A stretch of DNA of 9,214 nucleotides from Chitinophagaceae bacterium (GTDB taxonomy: Bacteria > Bacteroidota > Bacteroidia > Chitinophagales > UBA10324). Of the stretch, positions 7,536-9,214 are shown one piece after another. A program made the position numbers and the translations under genes. The stretch covers positions 1 to 9,214 of the forward strand of contig JAHEZG010000147.1 in the NCBI GenBank assembly GCA_023251195.1, read 5' to 3'. Positions within the stretch are counted from its first letter, which is position 1. Each line of letters starts with the position of its first letter. The notes beneath the pieces were generated by a model, which ran no database searches, was not told the DNA's origin, and worked only from the letters and a program-made list of their open reading frames with translations.

Positions 7536-8153
7536 TTATGAAATTAAATTAGCAGATATCAAGCGGATAAATTCTGCCCGCGTTGTATTCTCTTCAAATA
7601 CTCCTTTGAACGCGCTGGTGGTTGCAACGCTGTTTTGTTTTTGAACACCGCGCATCATCATACACAAGTGTCGTGCTTCAATAACAACAGCAACCCCCAA
7701 TGGTTTTAAAGTGCTGTCAATGCAATTTAAAATTTCATGAGTGAGTCGTTCCTGCACCTGCAATCGTCGTGAATAGGCATCAACAATTCGTCCGATTTTA
7801 CTCAAACCAACGATATATCCATTTGGAATATAGGCAATATGAGCACGACCAAAGAATGGCAGCAAATGATGTTCGCACATACTGTACACTTCAATGTCTT
7901 TCACAATCACCATTTCGCTGTAATCTTCTTTGAACAATGCGGATCGCAAAATTGCTTCAGGGTCCAGTTGATTTCCATGAGTAAGAAACTGCAGTGCTTT
8001 GGCTGCGCGCAATGGAGTTTTTAATAATCCCTCTCGACTAACATCTTCACCAACGCCCGAAAGTATTGAGGCATAATTTTCTGTAAGGTGTTCTGTGGTT
8101 TTTCCGTCGAACAATTCGTTCTTGGCGTAACGGGTAATTTTCTTTTTCGGCAT
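7536..8153 (-). CDS. folE: GTP cyclohydrolase I
   Basis: Converts GTP to 7,8-dihydroneopterin triphosphate and formate in the cytoplasm, the first step toward folate, tetrahydropterins and the queuosine precursor. Using ATG at 8153 the protein has 205 residues, within the usual range. Zinc site: C93 and H96 in [10 protein letters not shown], and C164 in [15 protein letters not shown] (161-175). The block [21 protein letters not shown] (118-138, shown here in two parts: [10 protein letters not shown] and [11 protein letters not shown]) is characteristic of FolE rather than FolE2. A TTG at 8177, only 2 nt after the previous stop, would add eight residues (TYFAKQF) with no family support, so ATG is preferred. 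It follows the PTPS-family gene by 26 nt and precedes the methyltransferase by 12 nt, which suggests one transcript. Active-site residues appear intact. Confidence 0.96.
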   Translation of the reverse strand: MPKKKITRYAKNELFDGKTTEHLTENYASILSGVGEDVSREGLLKTPLRAAKALQFLTHGNQLDPEAILRSALFKEDYSEMVIVKDIEVYSMCEHHLLPFFGRAHIAYIPNGYIVGLSKIGRIVDAYSRRLQVQERLTHEILNCIDSTLKPLGVAVVIEARHLCMMMRGVQKQNSVATTSAFKGVFEENTTRAEFIRLISANLIS

Positions 8154-8179
8154 AAATTGTTTTGCGAAGTAAGTCAATT

Positions 8180-8623
8180 TTATTCACCAAAATACTCGGT
8201 ATAAATATTATCTGTTTCCCATAGTTTTATGCAATGCAGTTTACATTCTTTAATGTATGGCTCAAGCATTTTCCAAATCTCTATGGATAAATTTTCGGTT
8301 GTCGGAAATTTATCTTTCAGTTCAGGCACATCAAGGTTCAGATTTTTATGATCGAGTTTGTTGAGCACCTGCTCCTTAATTATTACACTCAACTCTTTTA
8401 CATTCATAATAAAACCGGTTTCAGGGTTCGGTTGACCTTTTACCGTTACATACAAATCATAATTATGGCCATGCCAGTTTTTATTGGCCCACTTGCCAAA
8501 TACTTCCTTGTTTTTTTCTTCACTCCAGTTACCATTTATAACCTGGTGCGCAGCATTAAAATGTTCTTTTCGGGTAAGGTAAACCAATTGTAATCTTTTT
8601 GCGAAGATAATTGTCAAAGGCAT
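8180..8623 (-). CDS. queD: 6-pyruvoyl-/6-carboxy-tetrahydropterin synthase family protein with altered catalytic residue
   Basis: PTPS/QueD family members act on dihydroneopterin triphosphate, the FolE product, fitting its place 26 nt upstream of folE. With ATG at 8623 it has 147 residues. Zinc ligands H26 (HFNAAH), H51 and H53 (W-H-G-H-N-Y) are present, as are D91-H92 (LDHKNLN), PTTENL (107-112) and the substrate-anchoring Glu E136 (LWETDN). The catalytic Cys, expected in F-G-K-C-x-N-x-N-x-H-G-H, is Trp here (W45, codon TGG). An in-frame TGA two codons before ATG bounds the N-terminus. Family members usually start about three residues before YLTRKEHF, so a TTG at 8587 (135 residues) is a possible alternative. 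The symbol is by family; a sepiapterin/BH4-type or non-catalytic role is also possible. Confidence 0.88.
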   Translation of the reverse strand: MPLTIIFAKRLQLVYLTRKEHFNAAHQVINGNWSEEKNKEVFGKWANKNWHGHNYDLYVTVKGQPNPETGFIMNVKELSVIIKEQVLNKLDHKNLNLDVPELKDKFPTTENLSIEIWKMLEPYIKECKLHCIKLWETDNIYTEYFGE

Positions 8624-8654
8624 ACTTCAACAAACACTGAATGACATACTTCAA
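8621..8654. repeat. 10-bp direct repeat spanning the start of the PTPS gene
   Basis: CATACTTCAA occurs at 8621-8630 and again at 8645-8654, exactly 24 nt apart. On the minus strand each copy reads TTGAAGTATG, so each ends in ATG and the two ATGs are in frame. The upstream one opens only six codons before a TGA (8629-8627). It could be a small duplication or a binding-site pair. Confidence 0.4.
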
Positions 8655-8661
8655 TCGCGAA

Positions 8662-8693
8662 TTGAAAGAATACTTTGAAAGATTTTAGATTTG
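8662..8693 (+). promoter_or_regulatory. Candidate promoter for mqnB, nearly leaderless
   Basis: TAGATTTG (8686-8693) fits the Bacteroidota -7 consensus TAnnTTTG exactly, and a TTG at 8662-8664 lies 21 nt upstream. The transcript would begin at or next to the ATG at 8698. The TTG is part of an inverted repeat with 5-bp arms, TCAAT-CGCGA-ATTGA (8651-8665), and TTGAAAGA recurs at 8662 and 8675, so a regulator could bind this 74-nt divergent region. Confidence 0.3.
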
Positions 8694-8697
8694 GCCA

Positions 8698-9214
8698 ATG
8701 AATATTTTGATTGTTGCAGCTACACATCAGGAACTATCTCCATTATTGGAAAAATATACTATTCCATTCGAAGAGAATATTTCTGAGATAAACATATCAA
8801 ATCATTCCATAACGATTTTAATAACAGGAGTTGGAATGGTGGCAACCACATTTCAGCTCACAAAACTTTTTTCTACTAATACAGAATTCCATTTAGCAAT
8901 CAATGCCGGAATTGCAGGTTCATTTTTTTCTGAAATAAATATTGGTGAAGTTATAAATGTTATGGATGAAAGGTTTGGAGATATGGGTGCAGAAGATGAT
9001 GAAGAATTTATTTCACTTTTTGAATTAGGGTTTATAAAGCAAGATGAGTTTCCGTTTCTGAATAAAAAATTAATTAGCGAATACATTTTTGAAAATAAAT
9101 TAAAAGATGTGTCAGGTATAACAGTAAATACAGTTCACGGAAACCACAAAAGCATTGCAAAAGTGAAAAAGAAATTTCCCGCTTCAGTTGAAAGCATGGA
9201 AGGTGCAGCATTTG
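8698..9214 (+). CDS. mqnB: Futalosine hydrolase (5' part, cut by window edge)
   Basis: A nucleosidase of the PNP/MTAN fold that removes the base from futalosine in the futalosine route to menaquinone. The first 172 codons are present; the end lies beyond the window. Visible: an N-terminal strand MNILIVAATHQE with the general-acid-type Glu at 12, ITGVGM (42-47), INAGIAGSF (68-76), and the segment ERFGDMGAEDDEEF (91-104), which favours futalosine hydrolase over ordinary MTA/SAH nucleosidase. V-E-S-M-E-G-A (164-170) carries the ribose-contacting Met-Glu pair. The start is ATG at 8698, directly after a candidate promoter and with no Shine-Dalgarno. It is divergent from the pterin operon with a 74-nt intergenic region. 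No other mqn gene is visible in the window. Confidence 0.9.
   Translation, partial: MNILIVAATHQELSPLLEKYTIPFEENISEINISNHSITILITGVGMVATTFQLTKLFSTNTEFHLAINAGIAGSFFSEINIGEVINVMDERFGDMGAEDDEEFISLFELGFIKQDEFPFLNKKLISEYIFENKLKDVSGITVNTVHGNHKSIAKVKKKFPASVESMEGAAF

Noticed and set aside
7839..8024. Plus-strand 61-codon frame opposite folE
   Set aside because: Complement of the conserved zinc-site region of FolE.
8154..8177. TTG at 8177 as the folE start
   Set aside because: It adds eight residues without family support, while an ATG at 8153 gives a normal-length FolE.
8348..8593. Plus-strand 81-codon hydrophobic frame opposite the PTPS gene
   Set aside because: Covers conserved PTPS motifs on the other strand; hydrophobicity is expected from complementing Lys/Asn-rich codons.
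8853..9086. Minus-strand 77-codon frame opposite mqnB
   Set aside because: Serine-rich antisense of clearly conserved futalosine hydrolase sequence.

Overview
The window looks like an AT-rich Bacteroidota chromosome, plausibly a Chitinophagales/Sphingobacteriales-type relative. Three things point there. A very large secreted protein ends in a type IX secretion (T9SS) type B / gliding-motility C-terminal domain. Signal peptides end in a small residue followed by Gln. Candidate promoters resemble the Bacteroidota TTG / TAnnTTTG pattern rather than sigma-70. No tRNA, rRNA, CRISPR array, transposase or phage gene was seen.

Layout: six genes point left (minus strand) and one points right. From right to left on the minus strand: a PTPS/QueD-family protein (8623-8180), GTP cyclohydrolase I FolE (8153-7536) and a small PmtA-like SAM methyltransferase (7523-6972) form a tight apparent operon with gaps of 26 and 12 nt. 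After 149 nt comes an 879-residue secreted protein (6822-4183) made of an N-terminal alpha/beta-like domain, eight Cys-containing modules of exactly 69 residues each, and a T9SS type B sorting domain. After 84 nt containing overlapping inverted repeats comes a ChrA-family transporter (4098-2920). After a 290-nt gap comes a second large secreted protein (start 2629) that runs off the left edge and ends, as far as visible, in a module related to those of the 879-residue protein. On the plus strand, diverging from the pterin operon, is the 5' part of futalosine hydrolase mqnB (8698 onward), a menaquinone-pathway gene cut by the right edge.

Functionally there are three themes. Pterin chemistry: FolE makes 7,8-dihydroneopterin triphosphate, the substrate of PTPS/QueD enzymes, although the PTPS homologue here has Trp where the catalytic Cys normally sits. 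Cell-surface or secreted adhesin-like multidomain proteins: the two large genes flanking chrA. Respiratory quinone synthesis: mqnB. The least explained stretch is the 290-nt gap between chrA and the left-hand secreted protein. It holds a roughly 40% GC island within very AT-rich flanks and has several nested or adjacent hairpins whose G-U wobbles favour a minus-strand RNA.
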